DNA from: Proteus sp. FME41
GTDB lineage: Bacteria; Pseudomonadota; Gammaproteobacteria; Enterobacterales; Enterobacteriaceae
Direction: 5' to 3'
Length of the DNA: 64,000 nt
Assembly: GCF_014897315.1 (NCBI RefSeq)
Contig: NZ_JABUYL010000010.1
Location: 1-64,000, forward strand
The notes below the pieces were generated by a model that saw only the letters and a program-made list of their open reading frames with translations, made no database searches and had not been told where the DNA came from. A program made the position numbers and the translations under genes. Below, in pieces: positions 1 to 8,273 of the stretch (positions within the stretch are counted from its first letter, which is position 1; each line of letters begins with the position of its first letter).

Positions 1-55
1 GAACGGCGGACTGTTAATCCGTATGTCACTGGTTCGAGTCCAGTTGGAGGAGCCA
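1..55 (+). tRNA. tRNA-Asn (GTT), 5' truncated by window edge
   Basis: The 55 bases are identical to the 3' part of the complete tRNA-Asn at 312-387. They include the anticodon loop (CTGTTAATC), the T arm GGTTCGAGTCC and an encoded CCA end. An intrinsic terminator follows directly. Confidence 0.93.
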
Positions 56-63
56 GATTTAGA

Positions 64-95
64 AAAGCCCGCGCTATTACAGTGCGGGCTTTTTG
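64..95 (+). terminator. Terminator of first tRNA-Asn
   Basis: A GC-rich stem (AGCCCGC at 66-72 pairing with GCGGGCT at 84-90) is followed by a run of five T. It lies just downstream of the first tRNA-Asn. Confidence 0.85.
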
Positions 96-263
96 CTTTC
101 TACCTTTTCTTTTCCAATTCTCGTTCATTTTAATTCTTATTAATAACCATGAAAAATACCGCCAATCTCAATCCTCTATAATTCCTTTTATTCGATTATC
201 TGTTTTAGAAATGCACAATATGTCGTTTATCTATGCACTTAAATAAATATCATTGATTGTCCT

Positions 264-292
264 TTGACATATCAAATCGACCGCTATATGAT
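264..292 (+). promoter_or_regulatory. Sigma-70 promoter of second tRNA-Asn
   Basis: A perfect -35 TTGACA (264-269), a 17-base spacer and a -10 TATGAT (287-292) place the start near 299, 13 bases before the mature tRNA. This gives the second tRNA-Asn its own promoter rather than read-through from the first. Confidence 0.85.
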
Positions 293-311
293 ACACGCCA
301 CTTAATGTTAT

Positions 312-387
312 TCCTCCATAGTTCAGTTGGTAGAACGGCGGACTGTTAATCCGTATGTCACTGGTTCGAGTCCAGTTGGAGGAGCCA
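312..387 (+). tRNA. tRNA-Asn (GTT)
   Basis: The gene is 76 nt with a complete cloverleaf. TCCTCCA pairs with the 3' TGGAGGA segment, the anticodon is GTT, and CCA is encoded. It closely matches E. coli tRNA-Asn and is a second copy of the gene at the window edge. A T-run follows, but I see no strong hairpin terminator. Confidence 0.96.
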
Positions 388-501
388 TTTTTGTTTGTGT
401 CACCCTCGTAACCTTTTGATTTTACTCTCTGTTTTCCCTTACATCATTCTCCTATAGACAATAAAAAATACGATTAAATGGTAGCTATTTAATCATTTTC
501 G

Positions 502-582
502 TATTAGCATTCGTTTCCGGCTTGACTATTTAGTCCAATCCAATCCTTGATCTTTCGATTTTCCTAAGACACACGGAGCCGG
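502..582 (+). promoter_or_regulatory. pyrC promoter and leader with SD-sequestering hairpin
   Basis: A -10-like TATTAG (502-507) precedes a start region TTTCCGG. The leader segment CCGGCT (517-522) is the exact complement of AGCCGG (577-582), which overlaps the pyrC Shine-Dalgarno GGAG (575-578). In enteric bacteria pyrC is known to be controlled by nucleotide-dependent start-site choice that decides whether a 5' hairpin hides the SD. The arrangement here fits that model. The -35 is poor and the exact start is inferred. Confidence 0.45.
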
Positions 583-585
583 TAT

Positions 586-1638
586 ATGACCACTGCACAA
601 CCTATCACTCTCACTATTCGCCGCCCTGATGATTGGCATGTTCACTTTCGTGATGATGACATGCTAAAAACTGTTGTTCCTTATACCAGTCGTTATTTTG
701 GCAGAGCCATTGTCATGCCAAACCTTGTCCCCCCCGTGACAACAATTGAAGCTGCTCGTTCTTATCGTGATCGTATTAAAGCAGCTATTCCTGCTAGCGA
801 TAAGTTTGATCCTTTAATGACTTGTTATTTAACTGATGGCACACAGCCTTCAGAAGTAGAGCAAGGTTTCTTACAAGGTGTTTTTACCGCCTGTAAATTA
901 TATCCTGCAAATGCAACAACAAACTCAAGCCATGGTGTCTCTGATATCACAAAAATTTATCCAATCTTAAGTGTAATGGAAAAAATTGGCATGCCATTGC
1001 TGATCCACGGCGAAGTCACGGCCTCAAATATTGATATATTTGATAGAGAAGCACGTTTTATTGATAGCGTTATGTCTCCTGTACGTAAACAGTTCCCTGA
1101 GTTAAAAATTGTCTTTGAACATATTACAACCAAAGAAGCAGCTCAGTATGTACTTGAAGGAAATGAGTTTCTTGGTGCAACCATTACACCACAACATTTG
1201 ATGTTTAACCGTAACCACATGTTAGTTAGTGGTGTTAAACCTCATCTTTATTGTCTTCCTATTCTTAAACGTAATATCCATCAAGAAGCGTTAAGACAAG
1301 CGGTTGCCTCTGGCCATCCTCGCTTTTTCTTAGGTACAGATTCCGCGCCACATTTACAACACCGTAAAGAATCTTCTTGCGGCTGTGCCGGTGTATTTAA
1401 CGCACCAACTGCACTTGCCGCCTATGCGACCGTATTTAAAGAGCTTAATGCCTTAGCGCACTTTGAAGCCTTTTGTTCACTAAATGGTCCACGTTTTTAT
1501 GGATTACCCGTTAATGAAGGCACACTTACACTAACTGAAAAATCAGTTGATGCCCCTGCTCACATTATTTCCGGTAATGAAGCACTTATCCCATTCTTAG
1601 CCAATGAAGATATTCGCTGGGATATTACTGTTGATTAA
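586..1638 (+). CDS. pyrC: Dihydroorotase (class II)
   Basis: Cytosolic zinc enzyme of pyrimidine synthesis that interconverts carbamoyl-aspartate and dihydroorotate. The 350-residue length is typical of E. coli-type PyrC. The metal-binding HVH motif is at residues 18-20 (DWHVHFRD), and the Lys expected to be carboxylated to bridge the two zincs is in ACKLYPANA near residue 104. Later metal and substrate motifs such as HGEV and GTDSAPH are present. The start is supported by GGAG 7 nt upstream. The next gene is bssS, as in the E. coli pyrC-dinI-bssS region, but dinI is absent here. A leader hairpin may control translation. Confidence 0.97.
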   Translation: MTTAQPITLTIRRPDDWHVHFRDDDMLKTVVPYTSRYFGRAIVMPNLVPPVTTIEAARSYRDRIKAAIPASDKFDPLMTCYLTDGTQPSEVEQGFLQGVFTACKLYPANATTNSSHGVSDITKIYPILSVMEKIGMPLLIHGEVTASNIDIFDREARFIDSVMSPVRKQFPELKIVFEHITTKEAAQYVLEGNEFLGATITPQHLMFNRNHMLVSGVKPHLYCLPILKRNIHQEALRQAVASGHPRFFLGTDSAPHLQHRKESSCGCAGVFNAPTALAAYATVFKELNALAHFEAFCSLNGPRFYGLPVNEGTLTLTEKSVDAPAHIISGNEALIPFLANEDIRWDITVD

Positions 1639-1663
1639 TAACGCCTCTTGATGTTTATCTAAA

Positions 1664-1713
1664 ATGCACCATATAATAATCATTCGACTATTAAATGGTG
1701 CATCACTCTTTTA
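1664..1713 (+). terminator. pyrC terminator
   Basis: A 9-bp inverted repeat, ATGCACCAT (1664-1672) and ATGGTGCAT (1695-1703), is followed by the T-rich tract CACTCTTTTAT. It separates pyrC from bssS. Confidence 0.6.
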
Positions 1714-1850
1714 TCAGAGCTAGTGCACATTTTTTTGTTACAACAAAAATTTATCTTTTTAATCGCGATAAATCTCGTATACTGAAAAGCAACCACGTTG
1801 TGTGGGAACTTCTCTCTTAGTCAAAACCGGTTGTATGATTAGGAGGTATT

Positions 1851-2105
1851 ATGAGTAGAAAAAATGAAGTTATTCAGACACATCCTGTTGTAGGCTGGGA
1901 CATTAGTACAGTTGACATTTACGATGCCATGATGTTGCGTTTACATTATCTTCCTGAAAATGAACATCATCCTGAAAATGCAGTTGTAGATAAAACGCTT
2001 TGGCTCACAACAGATATCGCTAGACAGTTGATTCATATTCTTCAAGCAGGCATTGATAAAATTGAATCATCTGAAGATTCTGTTTCAGACAACACCAAGC
2101 ATTAA
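1851..2105 (+). CDS. bssS: Biofilm regulator BssS
   Basis: Small cytosolic protein (84 aa, same length as E. coli BssS) linked to biofilm formation and signal or stress response. The molecular mechanism is unknown. The N-terminal half (NEVIQTHPVVGWDISTVD) and the segment LWLTTDIARQ are nearly identical to the E. coli protein as I remember it. An excellent SD (AGGAGG at 1841-1846) fixes the start, and a -10-like TATACT lies at 1778-1783. It is a single-gene unit with a following hairpin terminator. Confidence 0.93.
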   Translation: MSRKNEVIQTHPVVGWDISTVDIYDAMMLRLHYLPENEHHPENAVVDKTLWLTTDIARQLIHILQAGIDKIESSEDSVSDNTKH

Positions 2106-2137
2106 TAACAAGATCTAGAAAAAAGATAGCGAACGCA

Positions 2138-2171
2138 AAGCAGGAGTACAATGTACTCCTGTTCTCATTTT
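2138..2171 (+). terminator. bssS terminator
   Basis: A near-perfect stem, CAGGAGTA and TACTCCTG around a CAATG loop, starts at 2141 and is followed by a T-rich tract. Confidence 0.65.
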
Positions 2172-2383
2172 CACCTATCTATAAATATTATTTTTATCTA
2201 TCAATATATTCATATTGAAAATAATTATTCTGATTAATAAATAAGATTTTATTAAATCCAATATTAATAATATTTGTTTTATTCGTTATATCTTAAGAAA
2301 AATAATATATAAGCCGAATTGACATAAAACAGCGTTATCTTTATTTTAATTAATAAAGCCAGAAACAAACAAGGAAGTTATTT

Positions 2384-2986
2384 GTGAAAGTATTAATTAT
2401 TGATGAATGTTTTTTTACGCGTAATGGTATAAAAAATTTCTTCTCAATGAGAAATATTAGACATGAAATTATTGATACTCCATCTATACAAGAAGCTAAT
2501 AATTATATTAATAATTCCATGCCTGATATTATATTTATTGATCTAACAAAATACTGCCGAGAAATAGCACATTGTCAGTATTTACAATTCTTTTTTATTT
2601 CAACTCGAAATTGCCGATTATATCTCTATATTGATGCAAATTATCCAGACAAGGAAAGGCCTATTGCATTGACAAATAACTGTTTTATCCTCCCTAAAAG
2701 AGTTCTGCCTTGGGTGCTTGAAAGAACGTCTCTGCTCACTTCTCGATGCCAAGTTGTCTTCCCAACATACAATCATTCACTGTGTTCCATTTTTAGCGCT
2801 CAAGAGCAAAAAATCATTACTTATTGGATGAATGAATTACCCAATCACCAAATTGCTAAAAAACTCTGTATAAGCAATAGCACAGTTTATTCTCACAAAA
2901 GACATATTACTGAAAAAATCAACGTGAAAAATAGAATTGAATTGTTTTTTATATATAACATATTAAAGTATGTATATGATAAATAA
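2384..2986 (+). CDS. LuxR/FixJ-type response-regulator-like transcription factor
   Basis: DNA-binding regulator of 200 residues. The N-terminal half resembles a receiver domain (MKVLIIDE start, a possible phospho-acceptor Asp53 in IIFIDLT), but the rest of the receiver is poorly conserved. It may therefore work without phosphorylation, like RcsA or BglJ. The C-terminal half is a LuxR-type helix-turn-helix (HQIAKKLCISNSTVYSHKRH, about residues 150-175). The start is GTG with GGAAG upstream. The gene is very AT-rich compared with pyrC, which suggests horizontal origin or H-NS-type silencing. It sits alone between bssS and the ttr locus. The target is unknown. Confidence 0.75.
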   Translation: MKVLIIDECFFTRNGIKNFFSMRNIRHEIIDTPSIQEANNYINNSMPDIIFIDLTKYCREIAHCQYLQFFFISTRNCRLYLYIDANYPDKERPIALTNNCFILPKRVLPWVLERTSLLTSRCQVVFPTYNHSLCSIFSAQEQKIITYWMNELPNHQIAKKLCISNSTVYSHKRHITEKINVKNRIELFFIYNILKYVYDK

Positions 2987-3204
2987 TATTAAAATATAAA
3001 GTCAGTGATGTTAGGAAAAATAAAAAGAAAAAAGGAGTCCAATTCCTATTGTTACTCACTGTAAATAGAGTGGCTAATGGGCGTGATGGCCACTTGAAAT
3101 TTATAATAACATTATGTCTGTAGGGTACATGAAGTATTAAAATAACTACGTTAATCGTTTATATATTTTATTAAATACAAAACTAAGATACGACTAATTG
3201 TATT

Positions 3205-3244
3205 ATCACTTCACCCTTTTTATCGCAAGAGTGAAGTGATTTTA
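3205..3244 (-). terminator. Hairpin downstream of ttrA
   Basis: A 10-bp perfect inverted repeat, ATCACTTCAC (3205-3214) and GTGAAGTGAT (3231-3240), sits just after the ttrA stop. The U-tract is weak on the leftward strand, so it may be a terminator or a 3' stability hairpin. Confidence 0.5.
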
Positions 3245-3255
3245 TGAGCTAATAA

Positions 3256-6200
3256 TTAGGCGATACGTTCAATTTTAGCGGGTAATCCTTGGCGAACTGA
3301 TGCCCCTGATACCCAATCTAACCACGTATTGGTTATCTCTCGCGTTGGATCTGCAAATCCTAAATCATTAAGATTAATACCATTACCAATACCTTTATCC
3401 ATCGGTAAAGGTTGTTCATCTAAATAGTGCTGACGAGAACCTAATTCCTGATGTCCATAGCCATGTTCAATTGCTAAAACACCCGGCATAACGCCATCAA
3501 GTAAACTAATTTCTGCTTCAACTTGTCCACCAGGTGTTACAATGCGAACGATATCACCATGGTTAACACCCCATTTTTTACCATCTTGAGGGTTAATCGC
3601 AACCAAGTTAGTCGGTTTTACCATTCTTAAACGTTGGATCATTCCTGTTGAACTGCTCACCACATGAGACTTAAAGGACATTAACTTTAATGGCCATTGA
3701 TTTTCAGGATAGTGTTGGTGAATATCACTACCATCAGATAAACGTGGTGGATAATAAGTTGGACAACCACTATAACGTTCGCCCGTTATTGCATGATGGT
3801 TTTTCGCAACTTCTTCATTCCAAATCTGCAATGGTTTTTTCCACTGAGGTCCTGTTTCATCACCATTCCATGCTTTATCATAAGGTGCAAAACGACCTCC
3901 TCGGGTGTAAATATAGGCAACGCGAAGTACTTCTTCATTTTTTAACGTTGATGCCATTGCAGGCAGAATACGATCAACACCACTCAATAAAATATCTTCA
4001 TTAGTTGCAGGTGCTACCGGTTTTTCACCCATAAACGCCATATTAGCGGCAACACGTAAATAGTAATCTTCTGCACTATTGATTGGATAGAAATTTCCAT
4101 CCATATCTTCAATCGCTTTATCACCAAATCCTGGTAAGTCTAAAGCTTTTGCAACAGCAATACAGAATGTCTCCATTGAGATTGGCTGACCTTCTGCTGT
4201 TTTAGCAACACGAGGTTCAATAATCGGCCAACGTGCTGTACTGGCTTTCACTTGAACACCAGACCACGGTGCGCTAAATCCCCAACTTTCAAAGTTGTGT
4301 GTATCAGGCACAATATAATCTGCCAGCGCCGTTGTTTCATTCATAAAGGCATCAATACCGATAATTAAAGGCAGATGCTTTGGATCTTTAAGACGCTCTT
4401 CCATTACTTGACGAATACCCGCAATCCCATAAACAGGGTTGGTCATATTCGTGATCCAAGCTTTTAATGAATAAGGATAACCTGCTAATGCAGAACCCAG
4501 TTGCTCCGTTAATTGCCCTGCAGCAAACGGATACCAAGGTGCTTTTGCAGGATATGGCGATTCCCCTTTCTCTACACGTTCACGATATTCATCGGATTTT
4601 TCATAGGCTGCTTTACTGCGTGATAACACCATGCCTTTTGGCTTCACTTTACCTTTAAAGCTATCCATTTTGTAACAAGGGCCATCCGTCGCGCCATTAA
4701 ACTTACCGCCACCAACAGAGACCCCACCTTTAAGGTTTAAGTTACCTATTAGCGCATTAAGCATAATTACGCTCCACGCGGTATAAAAACCATTTCCTCC
4801 CATCATACCGCCATGAGAAATAACCGCCGCTTTTCGCCCATAAGCGGTAAATTCACGTCCTAATGCAGCAATTGTTGTTTCGGGTACTTTACAACGCTCA
4901 CTATACTCAGCCAATGTCATACGTTTAGCCGCTTCATCAAGTAATTGAAAACTTGATTTTACAGTCACTTCTGCACCTGTTTTTAAAGTGACTTTATGCG
5001 TAGCAAATAATTGTGCTTTATCGACTTTTGTTGTAGGAACTAATTCACCATCTAGCGATAACACTAAGTTTTGATCTTCCCCTTCAGCAACATCATTCAA
5101 ATGTGCCGTAGTGAGCATTTGTCCTGAAAGCGGATGTTTTTCGTCACTGATCACAAGGTGGGTCGCATTTGTCCAGCTCTTCTCACCCATATTTTTCATT
5201 GAAACTTCGCTTGGTACTGACAGATAGTCTGCATTGTAGCGCTTGTTTTCAATGATCCAGCGGATCATTCCCATCACTAAAGCAGCATCCGTTCCTGGTT
5301 GAACAGGAACCCAATGCCCATGGTCGTTCGCTAATGTAGTCGTTAACGGTAATGCCGGAGCCACAACAACATAGTTAAATGAATCACGAATACGGGCATT
5401 AGCTAACTGACGACCTTGGCGCTTAAATGGGTTACCTGATTGTGCTGGTGATGTTCCTAAAAACAGCGCAAATTCAACGTAATCCCAATCTGGCTTAACG
5501 TGTGCGTTTTTATCTAAATCATTCATTAACGCGCCCGAACCCGCACGGTAAGCTAATCCACAATAAGAGCCATGCGCACCAAAGTTTTTGCTGCCAAATG
5601 AATTTTGAGCAAAGCGGCGAATAAATGTATCGCGCCCATCATCACCCGCATTAGTCATTAGTAATTGGTTAGCTTTAGGGCCTAAAGCGGGTTGTTTGGG
5701 ATCGATTAAAGTGTCTAAGTCACGAATAGCACGTAAACCGTCAACATGACCTTCACCAAAGAGATCACCACCTTCAACAATTTCTTGGATCAACTGCTCA
5801 AAACTGATGCGTTTCCACTTACCTTCACCGCGTTTACCTACACGCTTCATTGGTTCAAGAATGCGAGTTGGGCTATCTAAGCTTTCCATCATGGTTGCAC
5901 CACGCGCACAAGCCGTAGAGCGGTTTTCTAAACCACTTTCCCCCCCCATTTTTTCAAATGCGTCTTTAATTGGCATGTTATAGCCAAAGTGGTGATCATG
6001 AGAAAGCGGATGATAAGGATTACCTGCGATACGCAATACTTTATTGTTTGCTCTATCAACGCGGGCACGAACGCCGCATTGTGTCCAACAACCAAAACAC
6101 TGAGTCATACAAACAGATTGATCAGTATTCGCTTGCCATTTTGTATCTTTGACAACTTTACCTTCAGGTAATAATGAGTTGCCATTGATCCTATCAAGTG

Positions 6201-6336
6201 TCACTTTTCCTGATGTGCCATCAATTAAGCCATCTATAGCACGTTTAGCAACATCTCGGTAACTGGCAGCAAATGCGGCAATACCACCGATAACCAATCC
6301 ACCTTTAAGCCATTGACGTCTTGTAAACTTAGCCAT
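3256..6336 (-). CDS. ttrA: Tetrathionate reductase catalytic subunit A
   Basis: Periplasmic molybdopterin enzyme that reduces tetrathionate to thiosulfate during anaerobic respiration. It carries a twin-arginine signal (TRRQWLKGGLVIGG, residues 5-18) followed by the Fe-S ligand motif CMTQCFGCWTQC near residue 80, and ends with a molydopterin dinucleotide-binding domain. About 1026 residues, matching Salmonella TtrA. The start MAKFTRRQ at 6336 is preferred over an in-frame ATG at 6354: it has AGGAG 8 nt upstream and matches Salmonella MANLTRRQ. It overlaps the end of ttrC by 8 nt, so translation is probably coupled. It is the last gene of ttrBCA. Confidence 0.95.
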   Translation of the reverse strand: MAKFTRRQWLKGGLVIGGIAAFAASYRDVAKRAIDGLIDGTSGKVTLDRINGNSLLPEGKVVKDTKWQANTDQSVCMTQCFGCWTQCGVRARVDRANNKVLRIAGNPYHPLSHDHHFGYNMPIKDAFEKMGGESGLENRSTACARGATMMESLDSPTRILEPMKRVGKRGEGKWKRISFEQLIQEIVEGGDLFGEGHVDGLRAIRDLDTLIDPKQPALGPKANQLLMTNAGDDGRDTFIRRFAQNSFGSKNFGAHGSYCGLAYRAGSGALMNDLDKNAHVKPDWDYVEFALFLGTSPAQSGNPFKRQGRQLANARIRDSFNYVVVAPALPLTTTLANDHGHWVPVQPGTDAALVMGMIRWIIENKRYNADYLSVPSEVSMKNMGEKSWTNATHLVISDEKHPLSGQMLTTAHLNDVAEGEDQNLVLSLDGELVPTTKVDKAQLFATHKVTLKTGAEVTVKSSFQLLDEAAKRMTLAEYSERCKVPETTIAALGREFTAYGRKAAVISHGGMMGGNGFYTAWSVIMLNALIGNLNLKGGVSVGGGKFNGATDGPCYKMDSFKGKVKPKGMVLSRSKAAYEKSDEYRERVEKGESPYPAKAPWYPFAAGQLTEQLGSALAGYPYSLKAWITNMTNPVYGIAGIRQVMEERLKDPKHLPLIIGIDAFMNETTALADYIVPDTHNFESWGFSAPWSGVQVKASTARWPIIEPRVAKTAEGQPISMETFCIAVAKALDLPGFGDKAIEDMDGNFYPINSAEDYYLRVAANMAFMGEKPVAPATNEDILLSGVDRILPAMASTLKNEEVLRVAYIYTRGGRFAPYDKAWNGDETGPQWKKPLQIWNEEVAKNHHAITGERYSGCPTYYPPRLSDGSDIHQHYPENQWPLKLMSFKSHVVSSSTGMIQRLRMVKPTNLVAINPQDGKKWGVNHGDIVRIVTPGGQVEAEISLLDGVMPGVLAIEHGYGHQELGSRQHYLDEQPLPMDKGIGNGINLNDLGFADPTREITNTWLDWVSGASVRQGLPAKIERIA

Positions 6337-7357
6337 GCTGCACTCTCCTGACAACCCAACGAATACTTTCTCTAAATAAAATGGTTAACGCTATCCACAA
6401 TCCAAATGTCCCAATAATTGCCATCAGTCCATCGTTACCTAGCGTAAACTCATAAGGGTTTGTAATAATGTTATATTTGGGAATATATTGCGCACCCATC
6501 AGCATTAACCAGCGTAATACCCATGCAAGTCCCATTGAGACAAATGCCATGATGGTAATGAACGCGACTGAGCGCACTTGTTTTGCCATCATAAGCCCCA
6601 TAGCGACAGAGATAGCCCATAACGCGATAACACCCATTGCACTCCACCAGCCAAGGCTTCCCATGATTAATTGTTGTCTAATGGCTTGACCTGAAAGCGT
6701 GTCACCCGCAACCCATAACCCTGTACAGACAGCCAATAACATTAATGAACTTACAAACCACATGGCTAATTCGCGTTGATGAATGGGTTCGCGACGCGTT
6801 CCCAACGCCAGTAATGTGGGTAGTACTTGCATTGCACTAAAAAATAATAAGATAGGTAACCAATATGTATACAATACAGGTCTTGCTTTTAAAATAGACG
6901 CTTCACGCCCGGTATATAACAGCAGACCAATCGCTGTTAATGAACAGGCTAATGCCACCCAACGCGTTAATTTGTATTCGCGTTTCCACACTAAGCGGAC
7001 AACCATTGCAGCAAAATAAAGCATACTAAACGCAGAGAACAATGGCAGTAACAGTGAACCCCATGCCATCCATGACCATGGCGTTGGATAAGCATAAAAA
7101 TGCCATACTCTGGCTGTTTGGTGTAAATCTGCCGTTAACGCAAGTGGTGCCGTAATACCTGCCGTTATTGCAATAAAGACTGCAACAGCTTCTAAACGTT
7201 GATTACCAGCACGACCTTTCCAACATTGCCAACAAGCATACAGCGTCGCACTGCAAGCAATACCGATAAAAAAGAAATATTGCACCGCCCAAGGTAACCA
7301 AAAATATTCTTGAGGGATCGCCATCACTTCTTGAATTTGGGAAACTTGAGGGATCAT
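6329..7357 (-). CDS. ttrC: Tetrathionate reductase membrane subunit C (NrfD-like quinol oxidase)
   Basis: Integral membrane subunit (about 342 aa, roughly nine hydrophobic segments) that anchors TtrAB and oxidises menaquinol to feed electrons to TtrB. The segment WLPWAVQYFFFIGIA near the N-terminus is shared with Salmonella TtrC. The start at 7357 has AGGAG upstream, and its ATG overlaps the ttrB stop as ATGA. A longer in-frame start at 7378 would intrude into ttrB and is less likely. Confidence 0.94.
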   Translation of the reverse strand: MIPQVSQIQEVMAIPQEYFWLPWAVQYFFFIGIACSATLYACWQCWKGRAGNQRLEAVAVFIAITAGITAPLALTADLHQTARVWHFYAYPTPWSWMAWGSLLLPLFSAFSMLYFAAMVVRLVWKREYKLTRWVALACSLTAIGLLLYTGREASILKARPVLYTYWLPILLFFSAMQVLPTLLALGTRREPIHQRELAMWFVSSLMLLAVCTGLWVAGDTLSGQAIRQQLIMGSLGWWSAMGVIALWAISVAMGLMMAKQVRSVAFITIMAFVSMGLAWVLRWLMLMGAQYIPKYNIITNPYEFTLGNDGLMAIIGTFGLWIALTILFRESIRWVVRRVQHG

Positions 7358-8097
7358 GAGTGAACCTCCTGCTGCCATAATGCGGGTTGTCCCTTATCGG
7401 CTAACGGTTGTACAAATGCATCATCTAAGCCGAGATAAAAAACTTGTGGCAATGTGCCACTTTCAGGTTTTAAGACTTTCAGCGCTTTTTCATGCGTGTG
7501 TAACATTTTACTGATCGTACTATTAGGATCTTTCATATCGCCAATAATACGTGCCCCACCCACACACGACTCAACGCAGGCAGGTAATAGACCTACTTCA
7601 AGGCGATGCGCACAGAACGTACATTTATCTGCGGTTTGTGTTGAGTGGTTAATAAAGCGTGCATCATAAGGGCATGCTTGAACACAATAAGCACAACCTA
7701 CACAGCGTTCATTATCAACGACTACAATGCCGTCTTTACGTTGGAAGGTCGCTTGAACAGGGCAAACAGGAACACATGGCGGTTCATCACAATGATTACA
7801 TAATCTAGGCAACAGAACGTTAGTTATCCCTTCTTGCCCCTTGATAGCAACCTGATATTGGTTTACTGTCGTCCTAAATTGTCCTTGAGGCGTCTGATTT
7901 TCGATATTACAGCTCACAGTACAGGACTGGCACCCTACACAACGACGTAAATCAATCAGCATCCCATAACGTTTATCCTCTGACCCTTCACGGCGCTCTG
8001 GTGATAATTTAATGCCAGCTTCAGCTAAAGGAACGAGAGAAGCTCCTGCGGTAAGGACCCCTAATTGTTGTAAAAATTTTCGTTTTCCAAGATCCAT
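7354..8097 (-). CDS. ttrB: Tetrathionate reductase iron-sulfur subunit B
   Basis: Periplasmic four-cluster ferredoxin-like protein (247 aa) that passes electrons from TtrC to TtrA. Four cysteine groups are visible: CVGCQSCTVSC, CNHCDEPPCVPVCP, CVGCAYCVQACP and a final CTFCAHR...CVESC. The N-terminus KRKFLQQLGVLTAGAS resembles a Tat-type or hitchhiker signal. The start at 8097 (MDLGKR) has GGAG 6 nt upstream and matches the Salmonella protein; an ATG at 8115 is in frame but unsupported. First gene of ttrBCA, divergent from ttrS. Confidence 0.95.
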   Translation of the reverse strand: MDLGKRKFLQQLGVLTAGASLVPLAEAGIKLSPERREGSEDKRYGMLIDLRRCVGCQSCTVSCNIENQTPQGQFRTTVNQYQVAIKGQEGITNVLLPRLCNHCDEPPCVPVCPVQATFQRKDGIVVVDNERCVGCAYCVQACPYDARFINHSTQTADKCTFCAHRLEVGLLPACVESCVGGARIIGDMKDPNSTISKMLHTHEKALKVLKPESGTLPQVFYLGLDDAFVQPLADKGQPALWQQEVHS

Positions 8098-8212
8098 ATT
8101 TGTCTCCAGTATCACTCAGTTAATCAATCTCACGATGAGTGAAGGAAATAGAAAGTAAAAAGACTGTGTTTGTTATAAGTGCATTGTAAAAATTACTGAA
8201 GACGACACCTAT

Positions 8213-8254
8213 TGTGGTTTACCACATACTGGGTATGAACTTGATCCAAAACAA
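8213..8254. promoter_or_regulatory. ttrB/ttrS divergent control region: candidate TtrR operator and FNR site
   Basis: The 176-base gap between ttrB and ttrS contains a perfect inverted repeat, TGTGGT-TT-ACCACA (8213-8226), a candidate TtrR operator. It also contains TTGAT-CCAA-AACAA (8241-8254), one mismatch in the core from the FNR consensus. In Salmonella the ttrBCA genes need TtrSR with tetrathionate, and FNR without oxygen. Assigning the palindrome to TtrR is inference. Confidence 0.5.
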
Positions 8255-8273
8255 TATTTAACATTAGATATTT

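Noticed and set aside
1765..1800. A LexA box upstream of bssS
   Set aside because: The sequence around TATACTG does not fit the CTG-N10-CAG pattern; it is better read as a -10 element.
3690..4004. A 104-aa rightward ORF within ttrA
   Set aside because: It is antisense to conserved catalytic-subunit sequence, with no independent support.
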